Positions 9,104 through 16,707 of a stretch of DNA of 64,000 nt are shown here, piece by piece. The DNA lies in the NCBI RefSeq assembly GCF_965237655.1, contig NZ_CBDEGB010000002.1:2108001-2172000 (forward strand), in the 5' to 3' direction. The stretch is from Poriferisodalis sp965237655 (GTDB lineage Bacteria > Actinomycetota > Acidimicrobiia > Acidimicrobiales > Poriferisodalaceae). How positions within the stretch are numbered: the stretch's first letter is position 1; each line of letters begins with the position of its first letter. The notes under the pieces are model-generated. The model was not told the origin of the DNA, ran no database searches, and was given only the letters and a program-made list of their open reading frames with translations. The position numbers and the translations under genes are program-made.

Positions 9104-9423
9104 TCAAGCCCATTTGGCCTGGTCGTAGAGGCGATCGGCCAGCGAGGTGATTTCCTCCGCCATGGCGAGCTTGTTCCGCCACGTCGCTGGGATCGCCTCC
9201 GCTCCGTAGTGGGCTCCGGCTACCTGGCCGTAGATGGCACCGGTGGTGTCGGCATCGTCACCGAGGTTCACAGCGAGCAAGGCGCCCTCGCGGAAGCCAT
9301 CGGAGCGGTGGAAGGCCCACAACGCCGCTTCAAGAGCGTCGACGACGTAGCCCGTTCCCTTGATGTGCGGTGGGTCACGGTCCTTGAACGATCCACCGGC
9401 GACGAGCGCAATCTTCTCGGCTA
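9104..9423 (-). pseudogene. ADP-ribosylglycohydrolase, 3' part (split by IS630 element)
   Basis: It encodes LAEKIALVAGGSFKDRDPPH through NLGDDADTTGAIYGQVAGA to LYDQAKWA. The DDADT motif holds the second pair of metal-binding acidic residues of the DraG/ARH3 fold. The 5' half lies at 10595-11215. If the IS (9424-10594) and one copy of the TA duplication are removed, the frame rejoins exactly (ERDPL|AEKIAL), giving one gene of 939 nt (312 residues). The interruption therefore looks recent, and this half alone cannot be active. Confidence 0.9.
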
Positions 9424-10515
9424 GTGTCCTGAGTGGGGAATTTGTTGCATATATGCGGCCATGGTGTCGAAGATCTCGTCGGCGGTCTTGTGCCACACGA
9501 ACGGTTTCGGGTTGTCGTTCCAGTTGTCGGTCCAGTGGTTGATGGAGTCCTTGAGTTCTGTGACGGAGCGGTGGGTTGAGCGGCGGAGCCACTTGGTGGT
9601 GAGCTCTGAGAACCAGCGCTCGACGAGGTTCATCCAGGAGCTGTAGGTGGGGGTGAAGTGGAGCTTGAAGCGGGGGTGGCGCAGCAGCCAGCGCTTGATC
9701 GTGGGGGTCTTGTGGGTGGAGACGTTGTCGAGCACGATGTGCACGTCGAGCCCGTCGGGGACCTGCTTGTCGATGAGGTTCAAGAACGAGCGGAACTCCT
9801 CGCTGCGGTGCCGGGCTGTCATGGAGGTGATGACCTTGCCCGAGGCGGCGTCGAGGGCTGCGAACAGGTCGGTGGTGCCGTGGCGGCGGTAGTCGTGGGT
9901 GCGCCGCTGGGGCGTGCCGGGCATGAGCGGCAGGATCGGCGCGGTGCGGTCGAGCGCCTGGATCTGGGTCTTCTCGTCCACGCACAGCACCACCGCCGCC
10001 TCGGGCGGGTTCAGGTACAGCCCGGCGACGTCGCGGACCTTGTCCACGAACTGCGGGTCGGGGGACACCTTGTACTCGTCGATGAGGTGGGGCTTGAGGC
10101 CGAACGCGCGCCATATCTGGCTGACCGCGGTCTGCGACACCCCTGCTGCTGTGGCCATCGACCGCGTCGACCAGTGCGTCGCGTCCGCCGGGACGGTCTC
10201 GAGGGTGCGCACGAGCACGTCCTCGATCACCGCGTCGGTGATCTTGCGCGGCGGGCCCGGCCGCGGGTCGTCGGCCAGCCCGTCCAGGCGGCGCTGCGCG
10301 AACCGCTTGCGCCACTTCGACACCGTCGCCGGATGACAGCCCAGCTCCGCGGCGAGGTCGTTGTTCGCCCGCCCCGACGCGGCGCCCAGCACGATCCTGC
10401 ACCGCAAAGCCAGCGCCTGGGACGACTTGGGCCGTCGCGCCCACCGCTCCAGCGTCTCTCGCTCCGCGTCGTCCAGCTCCACCGGCACCGCCGGCCGTCC
10501 CCGTCGAGCACCCAT
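9421..10515 (-). CDS. IS630-family transposase
   Basis: About 364 residues from the ATG at 10515 (MGARRGRPAVPVELDDAERE); the frame is open 16 codons further upstream. An N-terminal helix-turn-helix region (AAELGCHPATVSKWRKRF) is followed by the DDE domain: LCVDEKTQIQAL (Asp), IVLDNVSTHKT (Asp) and SWMNLVERWFSEL (Glu). The coding frame continues into the terminal inverted repeat, ending HSGH, and its TAG stop is made of the TA target duplication plus the next genomic base. It appears intact and potentially active. Confidence 0.93.
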   Translation of the reverse strand: MGARRGRPAVPVELDDAERETLERWARRPKSSQALALRCRIVLGAASGRANNDLAAELGCHPATVSKWRKRFAQRRLDGLADDPRPGPPRKITDAVIEDVLVRTLETVPADATHWSTRSMATAAGVSQTAVSQIWRAFGLKPHLIDEYKVSPDPQFVDKVRDVAGLYLNPPEAAVVLCVDEKTQIQALDRTAPILPLMPGTPQRRTHDYRRHGTTDLFAALDAASGKVITSMTARHRSEEFRSFLNLIDKQVPDGLDVHIVLDNVSTHKTPTIKRWLLRHPRFKLHFTPTYSSWMNLVERWFSELTTKWLRRSTHRSVTELKDSINHWTDNWNDNPKPFVWHKTADEIFDTMAAYMQQIPHSGH

Positions 10516-10594
10516 AACAGCCTCCGATCCACGCCGAAGACCCCATGATGGCGCACCCAACACAAAAACGCGACTAACTCAACACTCAGGACAC
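9424..10594 (-). mobile_element. IS630-family insertion sequence, 1171 bp
   Basis: The ends are perfect inverted repeats: GTGTCCTGAGTG at 9424-9435 and its complement at 10583-10594, flanked on both sides by TA (9422-9423 and 10595-10596), the hallmark IS630 target duplication. One transposase gene fills the element. It splits the ADP-ribosylglycohydrolase gene, and the reading frame is restored when the element is removed. Confidence 0.93.
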
Positions 10595-11215
10595 TAGGGG
10601 GTCGCGCTCCCAGAGTCGTTCGACGGGGCAATAGCTCGGGGACAGCAGCGTTTGCTTGTTGACGCCCTGCAAAGCTCCGACCAGCAGGCCAGCGAAGTAG
10701 CGACAGGCATCGACCGCTTCCCGTGCCTGGTGCGTGACCCGTGAACTGTCGGCGGCCATGGCGATGGCCTCCGCAGCGTCGCCCGCGAAGTACATCGGCA
10801 CCGGCGCAAGCCGCATCAGCGAACCGTTCCCGGCACTCATGGGGTCGATGGATCCTGCGTACGGGTCGCCGTGCTGGACAAACCGCGACAACGCTCGGCT
10901 GACGGTGATCCCGATGTCGAAGCACGCCCCCGTACTGGACAGGTAGCCCTCGCGCCACCAGCGCACGTAACGCTGCATCTGATCGGTCGGGTCGAACCCT
11001 TCGCACTCGACCAGGCTGGTAGCCAAGCACAGCGCCATTGAGGTGTCGTCGGTCCACTGGCCTGGCATCAGGCCAAACGGACCGCCGCCGACCATGTCAT
11101 CGATCGGCTCGAACGAGCCGGGATTCTTGAACTCCAGCGTGGTGCCCAGCGCATCACCTGCGGCGAGTCCGAGCAGACATCCCCGGAATCGATCCCGGGG
11201 TGTGGGATCACTCAC
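10595..11215 (-). pseudogene. ADP-ribosylglycohydrolase, 5' part
   Basis: Starts at the GTG at 11215 (VSDPTPRDRFRGCLLGLAAG). GQWTDDTSMALCLA carries the first metal-binding Asp pair of the DraG family, and SAGNGSLMRLAPV is the conserved substrate loop. The family removes ADP-ribose from proteins or small molecules. The frame runs on into the IS630 end and stops there. The start overlaps the stop of the phosphatase gene by 8 bp, so the two genes form one transcription unit. Confidence 0.9.
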
Positions 11216-11507
11216 GCGGCCCGCCCGAGACTGGTTCGCTCCAGTTGCGGACGTACTCGCGTTGCTGCGGCATTTCCGGCGAGCGAGGCGTGCGGTACGC
11301 CTTCTCCATGCCCGTCCACCACGTCGCGATTTGGTCGAGAGCCTGCTCGCCCGTCTGGCCATGGCGCACCAGCCAGCAGCCGACCACTGTGCCGGTTCTG
11401 CCAACGCCACCCCAACAATGCACGTAGACCGTCTTGCCCGCACCTATGGCCTCGTCAATCACATCGAGAATCTCGGCAGTGTTTTGGGGGCTGTGCGGCA
11501 CATCTAG
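11208..11507 (-). pseudogene. Dual-specificity phosphatase, 3' part (split by IS1182-type element)
   Basis: It encodes DVPHSPQNTAEILDVIDEAI, then VYVHCWGGVGRTGTVVGCWL to SEPVSGGPRE. HCWGGVGR is the Cys-x5-Arg phosphate-binding loop of tyrosine and dual-specificity phosphatases. The 5' half is at 13269-13548. Removing the element and one CTAG copy joins IVDL|DVPHSP in frame as one 576-nt gene (191 residues). Confidence 0.9.
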
Positions 11508-13268
11508 GAGGGTGGTCGGAAAGTCCGGGGGTGGGTCCTCGTGTTGGGGGGCGTGATCGCGGATGATGGTGGGGTGCGCGGTTCGGCTGATGGTCAGGGT
11601 TCGATTTTCGATGTCGGGGTGTTGGTGGGCGGCCTGCTCGACACCGAGGGGTTCTTGGTGACGTTGGGGCAGGCTCGGGGCGAGCTGTTCTGTGATGCCG
11701 ATTTTGATGCGTTGTATGCGTCTGGCCGGGGTCGGCCGTCGCATCCGCCGTCGGTGGTGGCGGCGTTGTTGTTGTTGCAGTTGTTCTATGGCGTGTCGGA
11801 CCGTGAGGCGCAGCGGCGTTCGCGGTTCGACATGTCGTGGAAAGCGGCTTTGGGTTTGCCGCTGGAGCATCGGGGGATTGCTCATGTGGTGCTGGTGGAG
11901 TTCCGGGCGCGTCTGGTTCGCGCCGGGATGGAGTCCTTTTTGGGGGATCGTGTCAAGATCGCTGCCAAGCGCGCCGGGGTGATCGGCCATCGCCGCACGA
12001 TGGACTCGACCGGTGTGGCGGACTGCGTGCTGACCCAGGACACGATCACGCTCATCAGGTCCGGGGTCCGCAGGTGCGTCGGGGTGCTGGGCGGGATCGA
12101 CGCCGATGCCGGGGCGGAGCTGGCGGGGCTGTTGTCGCGTGACGACTACGACCGGGGGGCCAAGCCGCAGATCATGTGGGCAGACCCCCAAGCACGGGCG
12201 GCTCTGGTCGCGGAGCTGTTCGGCGACGCCGAGACCGTCATCGGGTTCTGCGCCCGTTTCGGGGACCCGGGCCTGGCTGGGGCGGTCGAGCTGTTGAGGG
12301 TCGTGGCGGGCCAGGACATCGAGATCGCCGCCGACGACGACGGAGCCCAGACCCCGCGGATAGCTCAACGGGTGGCCCCGGACCGGGTCATCTCCACGGT
12401 CGATCCCGACGCTCGGCACGGGCACCGTTCGCGCACCGACCGCTACGACGGCTACAAGCTGCACGTGTCCGCGGATGTGGACTCGGACCTGGTCTGCTCA
12501 GCGGCCGCGACGCTCGCGACCACCCACGACGCCGCTGTGATCGAAGACCTCATCGACGCCGACCCGGTCCCGGTCGCCGAGATCATCGCCGACACCCACT
12601 ACGGATCGGGGCCCACCCGCCAAGCGATGGCCGACCGAGGCATCCACCTCGTCGCCCCCGCCCAGCCGATCCCGACCCGCGGCGACAAGCTCACCAAAGC
12701 CGACTTCGACATCGACCTCGAAGCAGCGACGGTCACCTGCCCGCAAGGGAACACCGCACCCATCCCGCCGCCGCGGGGCGCCAAACGGCGCCAGGCGCGG
12801 TTCGCAGCAACCGATTGTGCAGCATGCGAGCTCAAGCCCCGATGCACCACACGCGACGGCGGCCGAATCGTCGAGATCAACCCCCACGAAGAACTCCTCG
12901 CCCCCGCAAGAGCGCAACGATGGACACCGGAGTTCCTCAGCCGATACCGACTGCGAACCCAAGCCGAACGCAAAATCGCTCAGATCAAGTCCCGCACCAA
13001 AAACGTCCCCTGGCGCGGCCTCGACAAGGCCAACCTGTGGCTCGACCTGCGAATCGCCGCCCTCAACCTCGACCGCGCCGGCCGCCTCGGCATCATCAGG
13101 TAAAACACCCGCCCCGACCGGCGACCCCGGCCCCCACTGGCCGACCGACGATGCGCCTGGGCATCATCAAGCAGAACACCCGCGCCCAACCCACCCCGAA
13201 CCACCGACCAGACAACCGCGCACGCTCAACAAACAACACACACCACACCCCAATTGCCGACCACCCTC
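11508..13268 (+). mobile_element. IS1182-type (IS5-like) insertion sequence, 1761 bp
   Basis: Inverted ends GAGGGTGGTCGG (from 11508) and CCGACCACCCTC (to 13268) are flanked by CTAG direct copies at 11504-11507 and 13269-13272. One transposase gene reads on the plus strand. The tail after the gene contains an imperfect 68-bp-offset duplication of the transposase 3' end (13082-13117 against 13150-13185). The element splits the phosphatase gene. Confidence 0.9.
11541..13103 (+). CDS. IS1182-family transposase
   Basis: 520 residues. The N-terminal DUF772-like region is LYASGRGRPSHPPSVVAALL, LLQLFYGVSDREAQRRSRF. DDE residues sit in RTMDSTGVADCVL, IADTHYGSG and the late LRTQAERKIAQIK (Glu). A Cys-rich segment, CPQGN followed by CAACELKPRC, is usual in this family. 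No frameshift is visible, so it may be active. The start is uncertain: several GTG codons cluster at 11541-11580. Confidence 0.9.
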   Translation: MLGGVIADDGGVRGSADGQGSIFDVGVLVGGLLDTEGFLVTLGQARGELFCDADFDALYASGRGRPSHPPSVVAALLLLQLFYGVSDREAQRRSRFDMSWKAALGLPLEHRGIAHVVLVEFRARLVRAGMESFLGDRVKIAAKRAGVIGHRRTMDSTGVADCVLTQDTITLIRSGVRRCVGVLGGIDADAGAELAGLLSRDDYDRGAKPQIMWADPQARAALVAELFGDAETVIGFCARFGDPGLAGAVELLRVVAGQDIEIAADDDGAQTPRIAQRVAPDRVISTVDPDARHGHRSRTDRYDGYKLHVSADVDSDLVCSAAATLATTHDAAVIEDLIDADPVPVAEIIADTHYGSGPTRQAMADRGIHLVAPAQPIPTRGDKLTKADFDIDLEAATVTCPQGNTAPIPPPRGAKRRQARFAATDCAACELKPRCTTRDGGRIVEINPHEELLAPARAQRWTPEFLSRYRLRTQAERKIAQIKSRTKNVPWRGLDKANLWLDLRIAALNLDRAGRLGIIR

Positions 13269-13548
13269 CTAGATCAACGATGGAATGCCGGGAATGCTGG
13301 TATGGCGTGCCGAGTCGGCTGGCTTCTTCCGCAGCAATCGGGGCGTAGGGCGCCAATCCTTCATACGGCTCGGTCAGGTCGATGAAGTGGCTGATTCCGG
13401 CCTTCAACAGAATCCTCAACTTGTGAGCGGCTTCGTTCCGGCTTGGCGCCCCCGGATACTCGCCCGCTAGGAAGCGGCCATGATCGACCCAATAGGTGTT
13501 CGCCGGAAGTTGATGACAGCTACAAGCACCGCCCATGTCCACCGTCAT
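13269..13548 (-). pseudogene. Dual-specificity phosphatase, 5' part
   Basis: Starts at the ATG at 13548 with GAGGTG 8 nt upstream: MTVDMGGACSCHQLPANTYW, FLAGEYPGAPSRNEAAHKLR, AGISHFIDLTEP, TPYQHSRHSIVDL. This is the substrate-binding half of a DSP-like phosphatase. It lacks the catalytic loop, which now lies beyond the IS at 11208-11507. Its original operon partner was the ADP-ribosylglycohydrolase, also split. Confidence 0.88.
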
Positions 13549-13626
13549 TGGTCACCTCGCACCCGGCAAGCTCCGCCCCCGGCCAGTCGGAATCACTCGT
13601 CAGTCTGTGAATGACCGTGTCGCCAC

Positions 13627-13703
13627 TGGTCGGGAAGGCGGGATTTGAACCCACGACCCCCTGCTCCCAAAGCAGGTGCGCTACCAAGCTGCGCCACTTC
13701 CCG
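13627..13703 (-). tRNA. tRNA-Pro (TGG)
   Basis: A full cloverleaf: acceptor CGGGAAG/CTTCCCG, anticodon stem CCTGC-TTTGGGA-GCAGG giving anticodon TGG, and the T arm GTTCAAAT. Discriminator A and a genome-encoded CCA follow (13630-13627). Confidence 0.95.
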
Positions 13704-13884
13704 AGTCTGAAGAGTTGACGGAGTGCTGGCGGGCCAGCTCTCGCGTTCGAGCGTACCGGTGGCGGTCCGATCGGCCTGAGTCGTTTCTGGGGCGAGCGGT
13801 GCTGTGTCGGGTTGTGGTGCTACCCGGTTGCGCCGCGCCGTCCTGCGCCTTGCTTTGAGTTCGGACCCTGTTCCGCGTTGGGGC

Positions 13885-14076
13885 TCAGTCGTTCACCGAG
13901 ATGACTTGAGTGGGACAGCTCGCTGCCGCTGTGCGCACCGCGCTGTGCTGCTCGGCGCTGGGGCTGTCGTTCAGCAGCTGCACGAGACCGTCGTTGCCCA
14001 CCTCGAAGTTGCCCGGGGCGATCATCTCGCACGACCCGCTGCCGATGCACTTGTCGACGTCGATGGTGATCTTCAC
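13885..14076 (-). CDS. 3Fe-4S ferredoxin
   Basis: 63 residues from the GTG at 14076, with GGAGG 5-9 nt upstream. KITIDVDKCIGSGSCEMIAP and, near the end, AASCPTQVI give the Cx5C...CP set of single-cluster 3Fe-4S ferredoxins that serve cytochrome P450s and other oxygenases in actinobacteria. No P450 is next to it; the divergent neighbour is an F420-type oxidoreductase. Confidence 0.92.
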   Translation of the reverse strand: MKITIDVDKCIGSGSCEMIAPGNFEVGNDGLVQLLNDSPSAEQHSAVRTAAASCPTQVISVND

Positions 14077-14291
14077 TGTGCCTCCAGGTCGTCCGGCCCC
14101 CAGGTCGTCGAGCTCGCACGTTGCTAGGTGCCCACGCAACGTGCCCCTGGAGATCCGGCAACACGCTACGCCACGCCGCTGCAACGCCCTACGCATCGCG
14201 GCCCGGGTGCAACCGGGCACGCGTGACGCGTGGCCGTTACTCTCGGCGGCGGCCGCGACCGGCCACAACGGCAACCACCAGGAGGACGACC

Positions 14292-15134
14292 GTGAAAATC
14301 GGCGTGATGATGTTTCCCACCGACAAGGCCATCGGGCCAGTCGAGTTGGCCAAGGCCACTGAGGAACGGGGCTTCGAGTCGCTGTGGTTCCCCGAGCACA
14401 GCCACATCCCCACCAGCCGTGAGACACCGTGGGGCGGCCGCGAGGGAGCGCCACCGCTGCCCGAGGAGTACTGGCGCACGCACGACCAGTTCGTATCGCT
14501 GGGTGCCGCCGCCGCGGTGACCGAGAACATCATGCTCGGTACCGGCATCACCCTGGTCGCCCAGCGAGACCCGCTGTGGCTGGCCAAGGAAGCCGCGACC
14601 GTGGACGCCATCTCGGGTGGCCGGTTCATCTTGGGCATCGGCTACGGCTGGAACAAAGAAGAACTCGCCCACCACGGCGTGAAGTACACCGACCGGCGCG
14701 CCGTGACCCGCGAGACGATGCTGGCCGTGCGCGAGCTGTGGACGCAAGACGAGGCCGAGTTCCACGGTGACTGGGTGAACATCGACTCGTCATGGCAATG
14801 GCCCAAGCCTGTGCAGGAAGGCGGCCCGAAGGTAATCCTGGGCGGCGCCGCAGGTCCGCGCACCATCGCCGACATCGTGGAGTTCTGCGACGGCTGGATG
14901 CCGATCTCAGGCCGTTACGACCTGGACGTGCCGATCAAGCAGATCCGCGAGTCCGCGATCGAGGCGGGCCGCGATCCCGACGAGATCGAGATCGGGCAGT
15001 TCGGCACGCCCCCCAAGCCCGAGATCCTCGACAGCCTGGCCGAAGTGGGCGTCAGCCGGGTCGTGCTCGCGCTCCCGCCGGCACCCGCAGACACCGTGCT
15101 GCCGATCATGGACAAGTACACCGAGCTGCTGTAG
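14292..15134 (+). CDS. LLM-class F420-dependent oxidoreductase
   Basis: 280 residues from the GTG at 14292 behind AGGAGG. A bacterial luciferase-like TIM barrel: KIGVMMFPTDKAIGPVELAK, ERGFESLWFPEHSHIP, LGTGITLVAQRDPLWLAKEA, FILGIGYGWNKEE, PKVILGGAAGPRTI. The motifs fit the F420-using probable-Rv2161c-like subfamily. Predicted to reduce or oxidise an unknown small molecule with F420. Divergent from the ferredoxin and followed 47 bp later by a NUDIX gene. Confidence 0.9.
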   Translation: MKIGVMMFPTDKAIGPVELAKATEERGFESLWFPEHSHIPTSRETPWGGREGAPPLPEEYWRTHDQFVSLGAAAAVTENIMLGTGITLVAQRDPLWLAKEAATVDAISGGRFILGIGYGWNKEELAHHGVKYTDRRAVTRETMLAVRELWTQDEAEFHGDWVNIDSSWQWPKPVQEGGPKVILGGAAGPRTIADIVEFCDGWMPISGRYDLDVPIKQIRESAIEAGRDPDEIEIGQFGTPPKPEILDSLAEVGVSRVVLALPPAPADTVLPIMDKYTELL

Positions 15135-15181
15135 CCGCGGGCATCGTCGCCGCTGGAAGCGCCAGCGGGGACAATGGCTCG

Positions 15182-15838
15182 ATGACTGACAGCGCGCCAG
15201 GGGTGGAACTCCTGGACTTCACCGACGAGCTCGGGCGGCGCCTTGGCACCGCACCGCGGGCCGAGGTTCACGAGCGCGGCGACTGGCACCGCGTCTTCCA
15301 CTGCCTCATCGTCACGCTGCGCGACGACGTACCGACAGCCGTCCTGCAGGGACGATCACGCTCCAAGGCGGCCTATCCGGGGCTGCTCGACATCAGCGCG
15401 GCAGGGCACCTTGCCGCCGGGGAGACCCCGCTCGATGGAGTGAGAGAACTGACCGAGGAACTCGGTGTTGCTCCAGACACCAGCGATCTCGTGCCTCTTG
15501 GGATCCGCAGAGTGGCGGACAACAGCGGTGAGGGCACGCTGAACTGCGAGCTGATCAGCGCGTACCTGCTGCGTGACGACCGCTCGCTCGCGGACTATGC
15601 GGTCGCTCGTGACGAAGTCGATGCTGTATTCGACGTGCCGATTGCGCCGTTCCTCACGCTGCTCGAAGGCGGGCCGCCGATCACCGTCGAGGGTGTCGCA
15701 GCGGCTGGCCATCCCGACGCTCACGATGTCACCGCCGAGGTGACGCTGGACGATCTTGTGCCCGGCACTGAGTACTGGGTGGTGCTGATGGTGATGGCCC
15801 AGCGATTCTTGGCTGGCAAAGGCCCGCTCGCGGTCTAA
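15182..15838 (+). CDS. NUDIX hydrolase (isopentenyl-diphosphate-isomerase-like)
   Basis: 218 residues. The NUDIX box is GHLAAGETPLDGVRELTEEL followed by GV at about residues 79-100, with Glu residues spaced as in the consensus. FHCLIVTLRDDVPTAVLQGR resembles the IDI/YfcD group that carries an N-terminal HRVFHxxI strand. Likely hydrolyses a nucleoside diphosphate-linked compound; the substrate is unknown. Confidence 0.88.
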   Translation: MTDSAPGVELLDFTDELGRRLGTAPRAEVHERGDWHRVFHCLIVTLRDDVPTAVLQGRSRSKAAYPGLLDISAAGHLAAGETPLDGVRELTEELGVAPDTSDLVPLGIRRVADNSGEGTLNCELISAYLLRDDRSLADYAVARDEVDAVFDVPIAPFLTLLEGGPPITVEGVAAAGHPDAHDVTAEVTLDDLVPGTEYWVVLMVMAQRFLAGKGPLAV

Positions 15839-15886
15839 TTCTCCAGCGACGACACGACCAGCGAATCCGGCTGAGAGCGCCTGCCA

Positions 15887-16315
15887 CTAGGTGACGAGGG
15901 GGTTCTCCCAACGGACCTGGGGAAAGCGGGCGAAGTCGGTATCGGCACTCATCACCGTCAGGCCATGCTCAACAGCCAGCGCTGCCAACACGGCGTCGGG
16001 CACCAGGTTGGCTGTCACGTGGTGCTCGACGACGAGTGCGCCCAAGATCGCCGCGGTTCGCTCGCCTGATGGCGGGATCCAGGTCGGCCCGGCGTCAAGC
16101 CATGCGCGTACCCGTTCCCACGCTTGGGTCGCAGTCAATGGTCGGTTCCACACACGCGGATTGGTGCTGATCCGCATGAAGGCCGTGACGGTCTGAAGCG
16201 GTAGTGCCACACGGCGATTGCCCAGCAGTGTCTCATCGAGCCATTGCTTGGCTCGTTCATGGCGAACCGACGAGGCGTCCGTGGCGTACAGCAGCAAGTT
16301 GGCGTCGACGAGCAC
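15887..16315 (-). CDS. PIN-domain toxin (VapC-like), pair 3
   Basis: 142 residues: MLVDANLLLYATD (Asp4), TAFMRIST (mid-domain), NLVPDAVLAALAVEHG (Asp) and SADTDFARF (Asp), ending in the VapC-like WENPLVT. Starts at the GTG at 16315, 2 bp after the antitoxin stop. Confidence 0.9.
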   Translation of the reverse strand: MLVDANLLLYATDASSVRHERAKQWLDETLLGNRRVALPLQTVTAFMRISTNPRVWNRPLTATQAWERVRAWLDAGPTWIPPSGERTAAILGALVVEHHVTANLVPDAVLAALAVEHGLTVMSADTDFARFPQVRWENPLVT

Positions 16316-16317
16316 AC

Positions 16318-16578
16318 TCAGCCTTGGGGAGAGTGCTCGTCGACCCGGTCGCGCATTTCGAGCTCATCAAGCATCCCGAGGACCTCGCCGATGTTGGTGA
16401 CATCGATCTTCTGGCCCATGTCGTAGCTCTTGTGTACGTATGGCTTCGAGGCCGCAGGCCTGGCGAGACCTTCCCGGGCGAGCCGGTTGAGCGCCTCGCT
16501 CATGCCAATGCCCTCAGATCTGCGGAGTTCTTCGACCGCTGCGACCACGTCATCGGCCAACGTCACCGTCGTCCGCAT
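16318..16578 (-). CDS. VapB-like antitoxin, pair 3
   Basis: 86 residues: MRTTVTLADDVVAAVEELRR then GMSEALNRLAREGL, a clear RHH unit, followed by a variable toxin-binding tail (KPYVHKSYDMGQKIDVTNIG). It is of the DUF2191/VapB type. The PIN toxin follows at once. Confidence 0.9.
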   Translation of the reverse strand: MRTTVTLADDVVAAVEELRRSEGIGMSEALNRLAREGLARPAASKPYVHKSYDMGQKIDVTNIGEVLGMLDELEMRDRVDEHSPQG

Positions 16579-16707
16579 GCCATCACCTTAGCATCATGAT
16601 GCTCCCATAGATCAATCATGACGCGGGCCTGAATCTCAGCGCCATGGTGGGATCCGTCAGGTCACCGTTTCAGCTCCCACCGTGTCCGTCGACTGGGCAG
16701 ATGGTTC

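Noticed and set aside
11208..12464. 418-codon phosphatase-like gene
   Set aside because: Only the last 99 codons are phosphatase; the rest is antisense to the IS1182-type transposase.
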